Shown here piece by piece: positions 1 to 6,299 of a DNA stretch of 14,982 nucleotides. Source of the stretch: Desulfovibrio oxyclinae DSM 11498 (lineage in GTDB: Bacteria > Desulfobacterota > Desulfovibrionia > Desulfovibrionales > Desulfovibrionaceae); the NCBI RefSeq assembly GCF_000375485.1, contig NZ_AQXE01000002.1, forward strand, positions 36,275 to 51,256. Reading direction: 5' to 3'. A model generated the notes under the pieces. That model ran no database searches. It saw only the letters and a list, made by a program, of their open reading frames with translations, and was not told the origin of the DNA. The stretch's first letter is position 1, and each line of letters begins with the position of its first letter. The translations under genes were made by a program, and so were the position numbers.

Positions 1-45
1 CAGAACCGTGGATTTGCGGCTCAGGGCAAGATCGTTGATGATCAT
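1..45 (-). CDS. RND efflux permease, N-terminal 15 codons only
   Basis: The reverse strand opens at 45 with ATG and reads MIINDLALSRKSTVL to the window edge. This resembles the usual amino terminus of AcrB/MexB-type inner-membrane proton/drug antiporters: a short amphipathic stretch, then basic residues before the first membrane helix. The start overlaps the stop of the adaptor gene by four bases (ATGA), which suggests translational coupling and the standard adaptor-permease stoichiometry. The rest of the gene lies outside the window, so the substrate class cannot be judged. The assignment rests on this short peptide and on position directly after an HlyD-type adaptor. Confidence 0.72.
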   Translation of the reverse strand, partial: MIINDLALSRKSTVL

Positions 46-1103
46 CGCACGTTCACCCGGGTGCCTTCCTCGACTTCGGTGTGGCCGGTGACGATGAGTC
101 TGTCACCCGGTTCAAGCCCTTCGAGGATGCGGGCGCGCTCGCCGCTTATGACGCCCACCTTGACGGTGCGGGCCTGTGCTCTGCCGTCCTTTTCCACGAA
201 CACCAGCCGTTCGCCGCCCTTGTCCAGAATGGCGAAGAGCGGGGCGGTGGTAACCCCCTGCAGCGAGCGGCGCTCGAACGAGGCGCGCGCCAGCATCCCG
301 GGACGGATGCTGTTGTCGTAGTTGGGCACCACCACGCGTACCTTGAAGGTCTTGGTGGCCGCGTTGGCCTTGAAGGCCACGAAGTCCACCACGCCTTTCC
401 AGCGGCGCTCGGGGTAGGCGTCCACGGTCACTTCGACGGGGTCGCCCTTGGACAGGAAGCGCACGTCCATTTCCGGTACGTCAACATTGATGCGGATGGT
501 GTCCACGGCCACGAGGTTGACCACGGGATCGCCGGGGCGCACGTACTCGCCGGGGTCCACGTAGAGGTCGTTGATGACCCCGCCCACCGTGGCGGTGACG
601 AGTCCCTGCTGGTAATTGACGCGGGCTTCCTGAAGGTTGTTGCGGGCCAGGGCCAGGTCGGTGTTGGCCTTGTCCAGCTCTTCGTGGGAAACCACCTTGC
701 GCTTGCGCAGCTTGGCCTTGCGGTCAGCGGTCTTCTCGGCGAGCTCGAAGCTGGCCTGTGCCCGGTTGAGCACGGCCCTGAGCGCGGAGACGTCGATCTT
801 GGCGATGATGTCCCCTGCGGAAACCTCGTCGCCTTCGGTGAAGGCCACGGACTCGACGCTGCCGCCGCGTTCGGCGGAGAGGGTCACGTCGTGGCGCGCC
901 TCGGTCTGGCCGGGCAGGGTCAAGGTGTCCACGATGTTCATGGGGGTGACGGTCTCCACGGTGACGTTGACGCCCGGATCAGGCTTCTCGGCCTTGGGGG
1001 CCTGAGGCTCTTCACCACGAAGGCCGTAGGCCGCGCCTGCGACGACGGCCAGTATCAGGACGAGCGGTATCAGCGTCTTCCTGTTCAGACAGACTCGTTT
1101 CAT
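42..1103 (-). CDS. RND efflux periplasmic adaptor (membrane fusion protein, HlyD family)
   Basis: This 353-aa adaptor would link an inner-membrane RND pump to an outer-membrane channel. A basic start is followed by a hydrophobic segment at about residues 11-27 (signal anchor; no clear lipobox). Next comes a lipoyl-like half (about 70-105, with GGSVESVAFTEGDEVSAGD), a short helical hairpin (about 106-160, rich in Ala/Leu/Arg/Lys) and the returning lipoyl half (GGVINDLYVDPGEYVRPGD). Beta-barrel and membrane-proximal domains finish it (to 353). This order and length are normal for MexA/AcrA-type proteins, with a short hairpin. The start is supported by GGAG seven bases upstream. It lies 21 bp after the TetR gene and overlaps the permease start, forming a three-gene operon. 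Substrates are unknown. Confidence 0.9.
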   Translation of the reverse strand: MKRVCLNRKTLIPLVLILAVVAGAAYGLRGEEPQAPKAEKPDPGVNVTVETVTPMNIVDTLTLPGQTEARHDVTLSAERGGSVESVAFTEGDEVSAGDIIAKIDVSALRAVLNRAQASFELAEKTADRKAKLRKRKVVSHEELDKANTDLALARNNLQEARVNYQQGLVTATVGGVINDLYVDPGEYVRPGDPVVNLVAVDTIRINVDVPEMDVRFLSKGDPVEVTVDAYPERRWKGVVDFVAFKANAATKTFKVRVVVPNYDNSIRPGMLARASFERRSLQGVTTAPLFAILDKGGERLVFVEKDGRAQARTVKVGVISGERARILEGLEPGDRLIVTGHTEVEEGTRVNVR

Positions 1104-1110
1104 GGGGGCT

Positions 1111-1124
1111 CCGGGAGTTCCCGG
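1111..1124 (-). promoter_or_regulatory. Palindrome overlapping the adaptor ribosome-binding site
   Basis: The 21-bp gap between the TetR stop and the adaptor start is mostly a 6-2-6 perfect inverted repeat, CCGGGA-GT-TCCCGG, read on the plus strand. On the mRNA its 3' arm runs into the GGAG that serves as the adaptor Shine-Dalgarno. Folding would partly hide that site, so adaptor translation may depend on ribosomes arriving from tetR. The geometry is seen directly; the coupling role is inferred. Confidence 0.4.
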
Positions 1125-1775
1125 TTAGATGGTTTCTTTCAGCGCCTTGAGACCGCCCAGCGTGAAGGCGACAACGTGGTCCGCAAATTCGTCGAGGTAT
1201 TCCTGAACCCGGGGGCGCGGCGGGCGGAAGCGGTCGGTGATGGGCATCATGACCAGCGGATCGAAAAGCTGTGCCCAGATGCTTATGGAGCTGTCCAGCA
1301 CCATGCGGTGGTTGGGCTCAACACCCAGATACTCGCTCACGAGCTGTCTCAGGTCGCCCGCGTAGCCCTGAATGTGTTCGTGCACCAGCGAATCCAGATG
1401 CGGACTCGGGGACGCCATTTCCATAAGGAAAATGGCCCAATGGTCGGAGGCTACGCCGCTCCAGCCCTCGTCTGCATAAATTTCGTGAATGTGTGTGCGG
1501 ATATAGGCGCCGATGCGCTCCTCGATGGGTGCATCCGAAGCTACGCCGAACCGTTCGCGCAGCGCTTCGGTTTTTTCCAGATCGAAGGTGTGGTCGAGCA
1601 CGGCGGCGTAGAGCGCGTCCTTGCTGCCGAAATGATAGTTGACCGCCGCCACGTTCGCGTTGGCCAGCTGGCAGATTTCCCGCACTGTCGCGGCCCGGAA
1701 TCCCTTGCTTGCGAAGACACGCACGGCTGCGAGCAGAAGAGCCTGCTTGGTGCTGATGTCGCTGTTCCCGCTCAT
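1125..1775 (-). CDS. TetR/AcrR-family repressor, CecR-like
   Basis: This is a 216-aa one-component regulator of the adjacent efflux genes. The N-terminal helix-turn-helix at about residues 8-55 includes ATVREICQLANANVAAVNYH and GSKDALYAAVLDHTF. The phrase NVAAVNYHFGSK is characteristic of the CecR (DUF1956) branch of TetR regulators. The C-terminal half is the helical ligand-binding and dimer domain. I chose the ATG at 1775, giving MSGNSD, because AAGGCGG sits seven bases upstream and the helix-turn-helix begins at the usual distance. An open frame continues to 1892, but that extension lacks a ribosome site and would cover the promoter. It is the first gene of the efflux operon, so it probably represses itself and the pump. 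The ligand cannot be read from sequence. Confidence 0.88.
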   Translation of the reverse strand: MSGNSDISTKQALLLAAVRVFASKGFRAATVREICQLANANVAAVNYHFGSKDALYAAVLDHTFDLEKTEALRERFGVASDAPIEERIGAYIRTHIHEIYADEGWSGVASDHWAIFLMEMASPSPHLDSLVHEHIQGYAGDLRQLVSEYLGVEPNHRMVLDSSISIWAQLFDPLVMMPITDRFRPPRPRVQEYLDEFADHVVAFTLGGLKALKETI

Positions 1776-1786
1776 GTGTACCGCCT

Positions 1787-1820
1787 TGTTTGAAACATTC
1801 GTTGCAGATGCTTGAAAGCA
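1787..1820. promoter_or_regulatory. Paired palindromes: probable TetR-family operators
   Basis: Two perfect palindromes of nearly the same sequence lie upstream of the regulator: TGTTTGAAACA at 1787-1797 and TGCTTGAAAGCA at 1809-1820. They share the pattern TG-TTGAAA-CA, and their centres are about 22.5 bp (two helical turns) apart. The distal one covers the proposed -10 of the tetR promoter; the proximal one sits in the 5' leader. Two similar operators two turns apart are typical of TetR-family autoregulation. The palindromes are directly visible; the binding partner is inferred from position. Confidence 0.55.
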
Positions 1821-1840
1821 CATCACAGGACGGGTGTCAA
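1812..1840 (-). promoter_or_regulatory. Predicted sigma-70 promoter for the tetR-efflux operon
   Basis: On the minus strand a perfect -35 TTGACA (1840-1835) is followed after 17 bases by TTTCAA (1817-1812) as a weak -10. Transcription would begin near 1805, giving a leader of about 30 nt before the ATG at 1775. The weak -10 lies inside palindrome 1809-1820, so a bound repressor would block the polymerase. Confidence 0.45.
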
Positions 1841-1924
1841 GGCGACCGGTCCGGTCAGGCTTGCCAAACGAAGCCATGGAGTTTACACGCATGGGTTCCG
1901 ACTCAGAGGCGCACGGGAGGTGGC

Positions 1925-2773
1925 ATGAGAATAAAACTGGCCGAAACGGCAGGCTTCTGCATGGGCGTCGATCTGGCGCTCACCAAGCTGGACAAGATCA
2001 TCGAAGAGGGCGTGACCGGACCGGTCTTCGTCCTCGGCCCCATTATCCATAATCCGCAGGTGCTGGAACGATATGCCAAGAAGGGCGTGCTGATTGCGGA
2101 ATCGCCGGATGAGGTGCCCGACGGCAGCCGCGTGGTGATCCGGGCGCACGGCATTGCGCGTAAGGTGGAGCAGGGGCTCAGAAACCGGGGCGTGGATATT
2201 GTTGACGCCACCTGTCCCAAGGTGAAAAAAGCGCAGAAGCTCATCGCCCGGCACACCGCCGAAGGGCAGTTCCTGCTGCTCTACGGCGAGGACGACCATC
2301 CCGAGGTCCGCGGACTGGTCAGTTATGCCGGCGGCAGCGGGCTTGTCTTCGACGAGGTCGCCATGCTGGACGAGTTCTATTTTTCCCCCGAAAGGAAGTA
2401 CGTGCTTGCCGCCCAGACCACGCAGGACCGGGATCAGTTCGACGAGCTTGCCGAGCGTCTTCAGGCCATGGAAGGCGTGGAAGTGACGGTGCTGAACACC
2501 ATCTGCGACGCGACCAAGCTGCGCCAGCACGAAGCCATGGACCTTGCCAAGGAAGTGGACTTTGTCGTGGTGGTCGGCGGGTATTCAAGCGGCAATACAC
2601 GCAGGCTCGCGCAGGTGGTGCGCGATCAGGGCAAGCCGTGTCTGCACGTGGAGACGGTGGACGAGCTGCCGGTTGACGACATTGCCGACTACAGCGTCGT
2701 GGGTGTCACGGCGGGCGCGTCCACTCCGAGGGACCTCGTGCTGGACGTGATCAGGCGTCTCGAAAGTATCTAA
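1925..2773 (+). CDS. ispH: 4-hydroxy-3-methylbut-2-enyl diphosphate reductase
   Basis: IspH (LytB) is the last enzyme of the non-mevalonate isoprenoid pathway. It reduces HMBPP to isopentenyl and dimethylallyl diphosphate with a [4Fe-4S] cluster in the cytoplasm. The 282-aa product has the three cluster cysteines: C12 in GFCMGV, C97 in VDATCPKV and C194 in NTICDATKLRQ. Substrate-binding residues also appear: H42 in IIHN, H125/E127 in DDHPEV, TTQD near 165, SSGN at 221-224 and S266 in GAST. Length is normal for the short bacterial form. The start at 1925 has GGAGG four bases upstream; the frame is open further upstream, but the family begins at this point. It is divergent from tetR and monocistronic. 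A possible promoter is TTGCCA at 1861 with TACACG at 1884, but the -10 is weak. Confidence 0.97.
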   Translation: MRIKLAETAGFCMGVDLALTKLDKIIEEGVTGPVFVLGPIIHNPQVLERYAKKGVLIAESPDEVPDGSRVVIRAHGIARKVEQGLRNRGVDIVDATCPKVKKAQKLIARHTAEGQFLLLYGEDDHPEVRGLVSYAGGSGLVFDEVAMLDEFYFSPERKYVLAAQTTQDRDQFDELAERLQAMEGVEVTVLNTICDATKLRQHEAMDLAKEVDFVVVVGGYSSGNTRRLAQVVRDQGKPCLHVETVDELPVDDIADYSVVGVTAGASTPRDLVLDVIRRLESI

Positions 2774-2802
2774 TTTATTTTTCCGCCAAAAGAATAAAAG
2801 AT

Positions 2803-2847
2803 GCCGGACGACTCGGGACGGGCTTCCGAGTCGTCCGGCTGTTTTTG
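2803..2847 (+). terminator. Rho-independent terminator of ispH, possibly bidirectional
   Basis: A perfect 14-bp stem (2803-2816 with 2826-2839, GCCGGACGACTCGG and its complement) encloses a 9-nt loop. It is followed by TGTTTTTG on the plus strand. It begins 29 bp after the ispH stop. On the minus strand the same hairpin is followed by ATCTTTTATTCTTTT, so it could also end a leftward transcript. Confidence 0.92.
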
Positions 2848-2848
2848 A

Positions 2849-3008
2849 CCGCTCCGGGAATGGGTCGGGACTTTGCAAGGCCGTTTCCCGCCGCGGGTTG
2901 TTGGAGGGCTGGGCGGCGGTTCCCGGTGGTTCTTCCTTCCTCGGTCCCAGGCGTCCTGGCCGGATGGACGCCTCGATTCGGACGGGCTGGCTTTTCTGCC
3001 CGGAGCGG
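2849..3008 (-). ncRNA. Candidate structured RNA closed by a 10-bp stem
   Basis: CCGCTCCGGG at 2849-2858 is perfectly complementary to CCCGGAGCGG at 2999-3008, closing a 160-nt domain. Inside it, an asymmetric internal loop is followed by possible pairing of 2877-2890 with 2983-2993. There is also an 8-bp hairpin (2949-2956 with 2966-2973) and a 7-bp GC hairpin (2888-2894 with 2913-2919). A long rod with an off-centre bubble recalls 6S RNA, but I recognise no family signature. The strand is uncertain. I favour minus because a leftward transcript would run straight into the terminator hairpin at 2839-2803 and a TATAAT lies upstream at 3096-3091. It could also be an ispH 3' untranslated structure. 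Confidence 0.3.
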
Positions 3009-3021
3009 CATGAGGGAGGAA

Positions 3022-3049
3022 TCCTGATGTCAGGAAGTCCACACGGACT
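3022..3049. repeat. Two adjacent small inverted repeats
   Basis: TCCTGA-TG-TCAGGA (3022-3035) is immediately followed by AGTCC-ACAC-GGACT (3036-3049), both perfect. GGGAG just upstream (3014-3018) can also pair with CTCCC (3048-3052), competing with the second hairpin. There is no T-tract, so they are not terminators. They could be protein sites or part of the neighbouring RNA candidate. Confidence 0.4.
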
Positions 3050-3219
3050 CCCTTGATGCTCACCATAAGCGGATTGAATAGCCGCATCATATTATATTCG
3101 GACATCGTTTTTTCGCTTTTTTCAGGTGCAGAACCTAGCGGATATGAAACAAAGGTTGCGGCCCTTGCCGCCCGGTACTATTGTGTGCCTTCGAATTGTA
3201 AAAACATCCGGAGGCATTC

Positions 3220-3582
3220 ATGGATATTACCAAGGCGCTCAAGGACCTCAAGGCGGAGCCGGGATTCAAGGAAAACGTCGGCATGGTGCTGGTTCACAAC
3301 GGCGTGGTGCGCGGCTGGTCCCGCAACGACAGGCAGGACGTGGCGGCCATCGAAATCACCCCGGACCGGGACAAGATGGAAGAAATCCGCAAGGAAATCG
3401 AACAGCGCGAAGGTATCTGGCGCGTGGTATGCCATGCCAATGACGGGCGCATGGAACCGGGCGACGACGTGCTGTTTCTCATCGTGGCCGGAGACATCCG
3501 CGAAAACGTTAAATCCGCGCTGTCTGACCTGCTGGACCGCATCAAGGCCGAGGCCGTGAGCAAGCGGGAAATATTCGCGTAG
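3220..3582 (+). CDS. MoaE-like protein (molybdopterin synthase catalytic subunit family), divergent
   Basis: This 120-aa protein resembles MoaE, which transfers sulfur from MoaD onto cyclic pyranopterin monophosphate to make molybdopterin. It has the HNGVVRGWS segment near 26-34 (R31 in the position of MoaE Arg39), an RVVCHANDGRMEPGDDVLFL core (68-87) and a C-terminal IKAEAVSKREIF (108-119). In this tail K109 and K115 match the two catalytic lysines, although six rather than seven residues apart. It is shorter than E. coli MoaE (150 aa), and the usual HR-G motif reads CHANDGR. GGAGG lies six bases before the start. It heads an operon with an FmdE/MoeA-like fusion and moaA, which supports a cofactor role. 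No moaD is present here. It may have a specialised or altered activity. Confidence 0.75.
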   Translation: MDITKALKDLKAEPGFKENVGMVLVHNGVVRGWSRNDRQDVAAIEITPDRDKMEEIRKEIEQREGIWRVVCHANDGRMEPGDDVLFLIVAGDIRENVKSALSDLLDRIKAEAVSKREIFA

Positions 3583-3622
3583 GCACCTCGTCCTCATCAC
3601 TACACCAAGGAATGACGATCGA

Positions 3623-5248
3623 ATGAACATCGGCGACTACACTTTCGAGGAGTTCAAGGAAAAGGCCCGCGAGTTTCATGGCTACCCCGCTCCGGGGTTG
3701 CTTATCGGCGGCTACATGGTCGAGCTGGCCAAATCGCACATGCCTGAGGGGACCCTTTTCGAGGTCATCGTGGAGTCCCACAAGTGCCTGCCGGACGCCG
3801 TTCAACTCTTGACCCTCTGTAGTACCGGCAACAGCTGGATGCGCGTGGTCAACCTCGGCCGGTACGCCCTTTCCATGTTCGACAAGTACACCGGCGAGGG
3901 CGTTCGCGTGTATATCGACACGGAAAAGATCGAACAGTGGCCCGACATAGCCGACTGGTTCCTGAAACGGACCGCCAAGGCGGATCAGGACACGGACCTG
4001 CTCTTTGCGAAGATCAAGGAAGCCGGCCCCGCCTATACTTCCGTGGAAAAGATCGTCATTCCCGAACACAAGCTGGGCCACAAGCAGATGCGCTCCATCG
4101 GCCTCTGCCCGGCCTGCGGCGAAGCCTACCCCCTCAACGACGGCGCCATCTGCCGTGGATGTCAGGGCGAGGCTCCCTATGTGACCACCGACCAACGCTC
4201 CGCGCCGCTTCTTTCCCCGGACCTTGATGCCGTGGACGTGGAAGAAGCGGTGGGCAAATCCGCTCTGCACGACATGACCCGCATCGTCCCCGGCGAAACC
4301 AAGGGACCGGAGTTCAAGGCCGGGCAGGAGATCACCGCGGGCGACGTGTGCCGCCTTCAGCGCATGGGACGTTCCCGTGTGTTCACGGATGAAGTGGATC
4401 CCGGCGAGGAATGGATCCACGAAAACGTGGCGGTCAAGGCATTTGCGCAGCGCATGGCCGGTGACGGCATCGGGTTCGAGGAAGACCCCTCGGAAGGCAA
4501 GATCGACTTCACGGCCACCTGCGACGGGCTGTTCACGGTCAACCGCGACCAGCTGGAGGCCTTCAATCTGGTGCCGGACGTCATGTGCGCCACCCGGCAG
4601 GGCGAGAGTCTTGTGCAAGGCGGAAAGCGCGTGGCCGGGACCCGTGCCATCCCGCTCTATATCTCTCGCGAGAACTACAGCCGGGCCATCTCCATGCTCG
4701 GCGACGAGCCGCTTCTGGAAGTGAAGCCCCTGCGCCGGGCGAGGGTCGGCATCCTCGTTACCGGTACCGAAGTCTTCAAAGGACTCATCGAGGACAAGTT
4801 CATTCCAATCGTGTCCGGCAAGGTCACCCGGCTCGGGAGCGAGGTCATGACCTCGGACATCGTGCCGGACGATCGTGAGGCCATCGCCGCCTCCGTGACC
4901 CGGATGATCAGCGAAGGGTGCGACCTTATCGTGACGACCGCCGGACTTTCCGTGGACCCGGACGACGTGACGCGGCCCGCGCTGCTCGACGCCGGACTCA
5001 CCGACTATCTGCATGGCGCGCCCATCCTGCCGGGAGCCATGACGCTCACCGGGCGCATCGGGGCCGCTCAGGTGCTTGGGGTTCCGGCCTGCGCTCTGTT
5101 TTTCAAGACCACCAGCCTGGACCTGCTGCTGCCGCGGCTTCTGGCCGGGCTGACCATCACCCGCCGCGACATGGCGCGCATGGCCGAAGGCGGATACTGT
5201 CTGAACTGCCGCACCTGCACTTTCCCGAAGTGTCCGTTCGGCAAATAG
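3623..5248 (+). CDS. FmdE-family / MoeA-like molybdopterin-binding fusion protein
   Basis: This 541-aa fusion probably handles molybdenum or tungsten cofactor. Residues 1-150 are FmdE-like, including ESHKCLPDAVQLLTLCSTGN (51-70). The usual HGH-x-CPG metal site, however, reads HGYPAPG (19-25), so two likely ligands are absent. Residues 161-180 form a zinc ribbon (C162, C165, C177, C180). Residues about 205-370 resemble MoeA N-terminal domains. Residues 374-510 form a MoaB/MogA-fold molybdopterin-binding domain with VTGTEV and GLSVDPDDVT. The tail ends in four cysteines (C526, C529, C532, C537; CX2CX2CX4CP), able to bind a metal or Fe-S cluster. The ribosome site AAGGA is 11 bases upstream. It lies 40 bp after the MoaE-like gene and 9 bp before moaA. 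Probable role: metal insertion or sensing for Mo/W enzymes such as formate dehydrogenase; the exact reaction is unknown. Confidence 0.85.
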   Translation: MNIGDYTFEEFKEKAREFHGYPAPGLLIGGYMVELAKSHMPEGTLFEVIVESHKCLPDAVQLLTLCSTGNSWMRVVNLGRYALSMFDKYTGEGVRVYIDTEKIEQWPDIADWFLKRTAKADQDTDLLFAKIKEAGPAYTSVEKIVIPEHKLGHKQMRSIGLCPACGEAYPLNDGAICRGCQGEAPYVTTDQRSAPLLSPDLDAVDVEEAVGKSALHDMTRIVPGETKGPEFKAGQEITAGDVCRLQRMGRSRVFTDEVDPGEEWIHENVAVKAFAQRMAGDGIGFEEDPSEGKIDFTATCDGLFTVNRDQLEAFNLVPDVMCATRQGESLVQGGKRVAGTRAIPLYISRENYSRAISMLGDEPLLEVKPLRRARVGILVTGTEVFKGLIEDKFIPIVSGKVTRLGSEVMTSDIVPDDREAIAASVTRMISEGCDLIVTTAGLSVDPDDVTRPALLDAGLTDYLHGAPILPGAMTLTGRIGAAQVLGVPACALFFKTTSLDLLLPRLLAGLTITRRDMARMAEGGYCLNCRTCTFPKCPFGK

Positions 5249-5257
5249 CGAGGAATC

Positions 5258-6250
5258 ATGGCCGGTAAACTTCTGGACGCCCATGGCCGCAAGGCCAGCT
5301 ACATGCGGGTCAGCGTTACGGACCGCTGCAACCTGCTGTGCCGCTACTGCGCCAGCAAGGAGCGCGTGTTCATTCCGCATGACCGCATCCTGCGGTACGA
5401 GGAGATTCTGCGGTGCATGGGCATCGCCAGAGAGCTGGGCATCGAGAAGGTCCGGTTCACCGGCGGGGAGCCCTTTGTCCGCAAAGGATTCATGGATTTC
5501 GTGGAAGAAGCCGGAAGGCGCTTCCCGGACCTGACGCTTGCCGCCACCACCAATGCCACCATCATCGGAAAGCATATCGACAGGCTGGCCACCTCGGGCC
5601 TGTCACGCGTGAACATCTCGCTGGATACCCTTGATCGTGATCGCTACCGGCACATGACCGGACGCGACCTGTTTCAGGTGGTTCGCGACAACATTGACGC
5701 CTGCGTGGACGCCGGGATGACCGTGAAGGTCAATGCGGTGGGAGTGCGAGGCTTCAACGACGATGAACTGCCCGCGTTTCTCGAACTGGCCCGGACCCGG
5801 CCGGTGGACGTTCGGTTCATCGAGTTCATGCCCATCGGACAGGACACCGGGTGGAGTGAAGGCTCGGTCTGGACGGCCAGTGATATCATCCGCGAGGCCT
5901 CCGAATTGGAGAAACTGGTCCCCGTGGCCGAAAGACATCGCGGCCCCGCCACCATGTATGCACTGGCTGCCGGCAAGGGGCGGCTGGGCGTCATCTCTCC
6001 GTACAGCAATCATTTCTGCGGTTCCTGCAATCGGCTGCGCTTGACCTCCGAAGGGGACCTGCGTACCTGTCTCTTCTCCGACAGGGTTTTCCATTTGCGA
6101 AAAATCCTCAGACATCCTAGGCTTAAAGATGAGCACGTGGTTCGGGTGGTCCGGACCGCGCTCAAGAGCAAGCCCATCGGGCACGATCTGCTCGCCGCCA
6201 AGCGCGAGCGCGGGGTCTGCTCCACGAAAATGGCCGCCATCGGCGGCTGA
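5258..6250 (+). CDS. moaA: GTP 3',8-cyclase (radical SAM) of molybdenum cofactor synthesis
   Basis: MoaA converts GTP to (8S)-3',8-cyclo-GTP, the first step of molybdopterin synthesis, using SAM and two [4Fe-4S] clusters. The 330-aa product has the radical-SAM motif C24-X3-C28-X2-C31 (DRCNLLCRYC), the SAM-binding FTGGEP motif, NISLDTL, and RFIEFMPIG in the GTP pocket. The C-terminal cluster motif CX2CX13C is present at C254, C257 and C271. The chain ends in the conserved Gly-Gly tail (MAAIGG) needed for activity in the family. GAGGAA precedes the start, 9 bp after the fusion gene, so the two are surely cotranscribed. moaC, which would be needed next, is not in this window. Confidence 0.97.
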   Translation: MAGKLLDAHGRKASYMRVSVTDRCNLLCRYCASKERVFIPHDRILRYEEILRCMGIARELGIEKVRFTGGEPFVRKGFMDFVEEAGRRFPDLTLAATTNATIIGKHIDRLATSGLSRVNISLDTLDRDRYRHMTGRDLFQVVRDNIDACVDAGMTVKVNAVGVRGFNDDELPAFLELARTRPVDVRFIEFMPIGQDTGWSEGSVWTASDIIREASELEKLVPVAERHRGPATMYALAAGKGRLGVISPYSNHFCGSCNRLRLTSEGDLRTCLFSDRVFHLRKILRHPRLKDEHVVRVVRTALKSKPIGHDLLAAKRERGVCSTKMAAIGG

Positions 6251-6257
6251 TCCGGGC

Positions 6258-6283
6258 TTTCGGGGGTGACGGCCCCGAGATTT
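6258..6283 (+). terminator. Weak hairpin after moaA (partial terminator or attenuator)
   Basis: TTTCGGGG (6258-6265) pairs with CCCCGAGA (6273-6280) around a 7-nt loop, with one G-U pair. Only three Ts follow, so termination would be incomplete. It may reduce readthrough from the cofactor operon into the cyclic-di-GMP gene at 6300. Confidence 0.4.
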
Positions 6284-6299
6284 AACCAACGGTTGAGGC

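Larger units (their letters stand above)
2848..3219. other. Gene-free interval between ispH terminator and the cofactor operon
   Basis: I find no credible protein gene here. Open frames on both strands lack ribosome sites and recognisable composition. The GC-rich left half (2849-3008) is a self-complementary domain described separately. At 3022-3049 are two adjacent hairpins. From 3086 to 3125 the DNA becomes AT-rich, with ATATTATAT and two T6 tracts (GTTTTTTCGCTTTTTTC); this is probably promoter territory, because a perfect TATAAT lies on the minus strand at 3096-3091 and TATATT on the plus strand at 3093-3098. Neither has a good -35 at normal spacing. A 5-4-5 repeat (GCGGC-CCTT-GCCGC) lies at 3158-3171 in the likely leader of the downstream operon. 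Confidence 0.6.

Noticed and set aside
81..1793. Very long open frame on the plus strand opposite the efflux genes
   Set aside because: It is antisense to two clear genes (adaptor and TetR), spans both and their gap, has no ribosome site, and has Gly/Val/His-rich composition typical of the reverse of GC-rich coding DNA.
1844..1856. GACCGG-T-CCGGTC inverted repeat between tetR and ispH
   Set aside because: It is perfect but short and GC-only in a GC-rich background, and unlike the two matched palindromes nearby it has no second copy. It lies just upstream of the tetR -35, so it stays only a weak candidate site.
2770..3105. Possible small protein genes in the gap after ispH (minus strand 2770-3105, plus strand 2845-3027)
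   Set aside because: They cross the terminator hairpin or the structured repeat, have Pro/Arg-rich composition typical of noncoding GC-rich DNA, and lack ribosome sites.
3154..3170. Sigma-54-type GG/GC promoter before the MoaE-like gene
   Set aside because: The GG and GC elements are separated by 11 rather than 10 bases, and the -24 element lacks the TGGCA context.
3009..3219. Molybdenum-cofactor riboswitch upstream of the cofactor operon
   Set aside because: I could not recognise the conserved core sequence of that riboswitch class; only unrelated small hairpins are visible.
3612..3626. Four-codon leader peptide (MTIE) ending in ATGA overlap with the fusion gene
   Set aside because: The AAGGA ribosome site directly abuts its ATG, too close for initiation, and fits the downstream start at 3623 better.
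3542..5575. 677-codon open frame on the minus strand
   Set aside because: It lies opposite the FmdE/MoeA-like gene and the start of moaA, both strongly supported. Its translation is His/Gly/Ala-rich with no recognisable domain.
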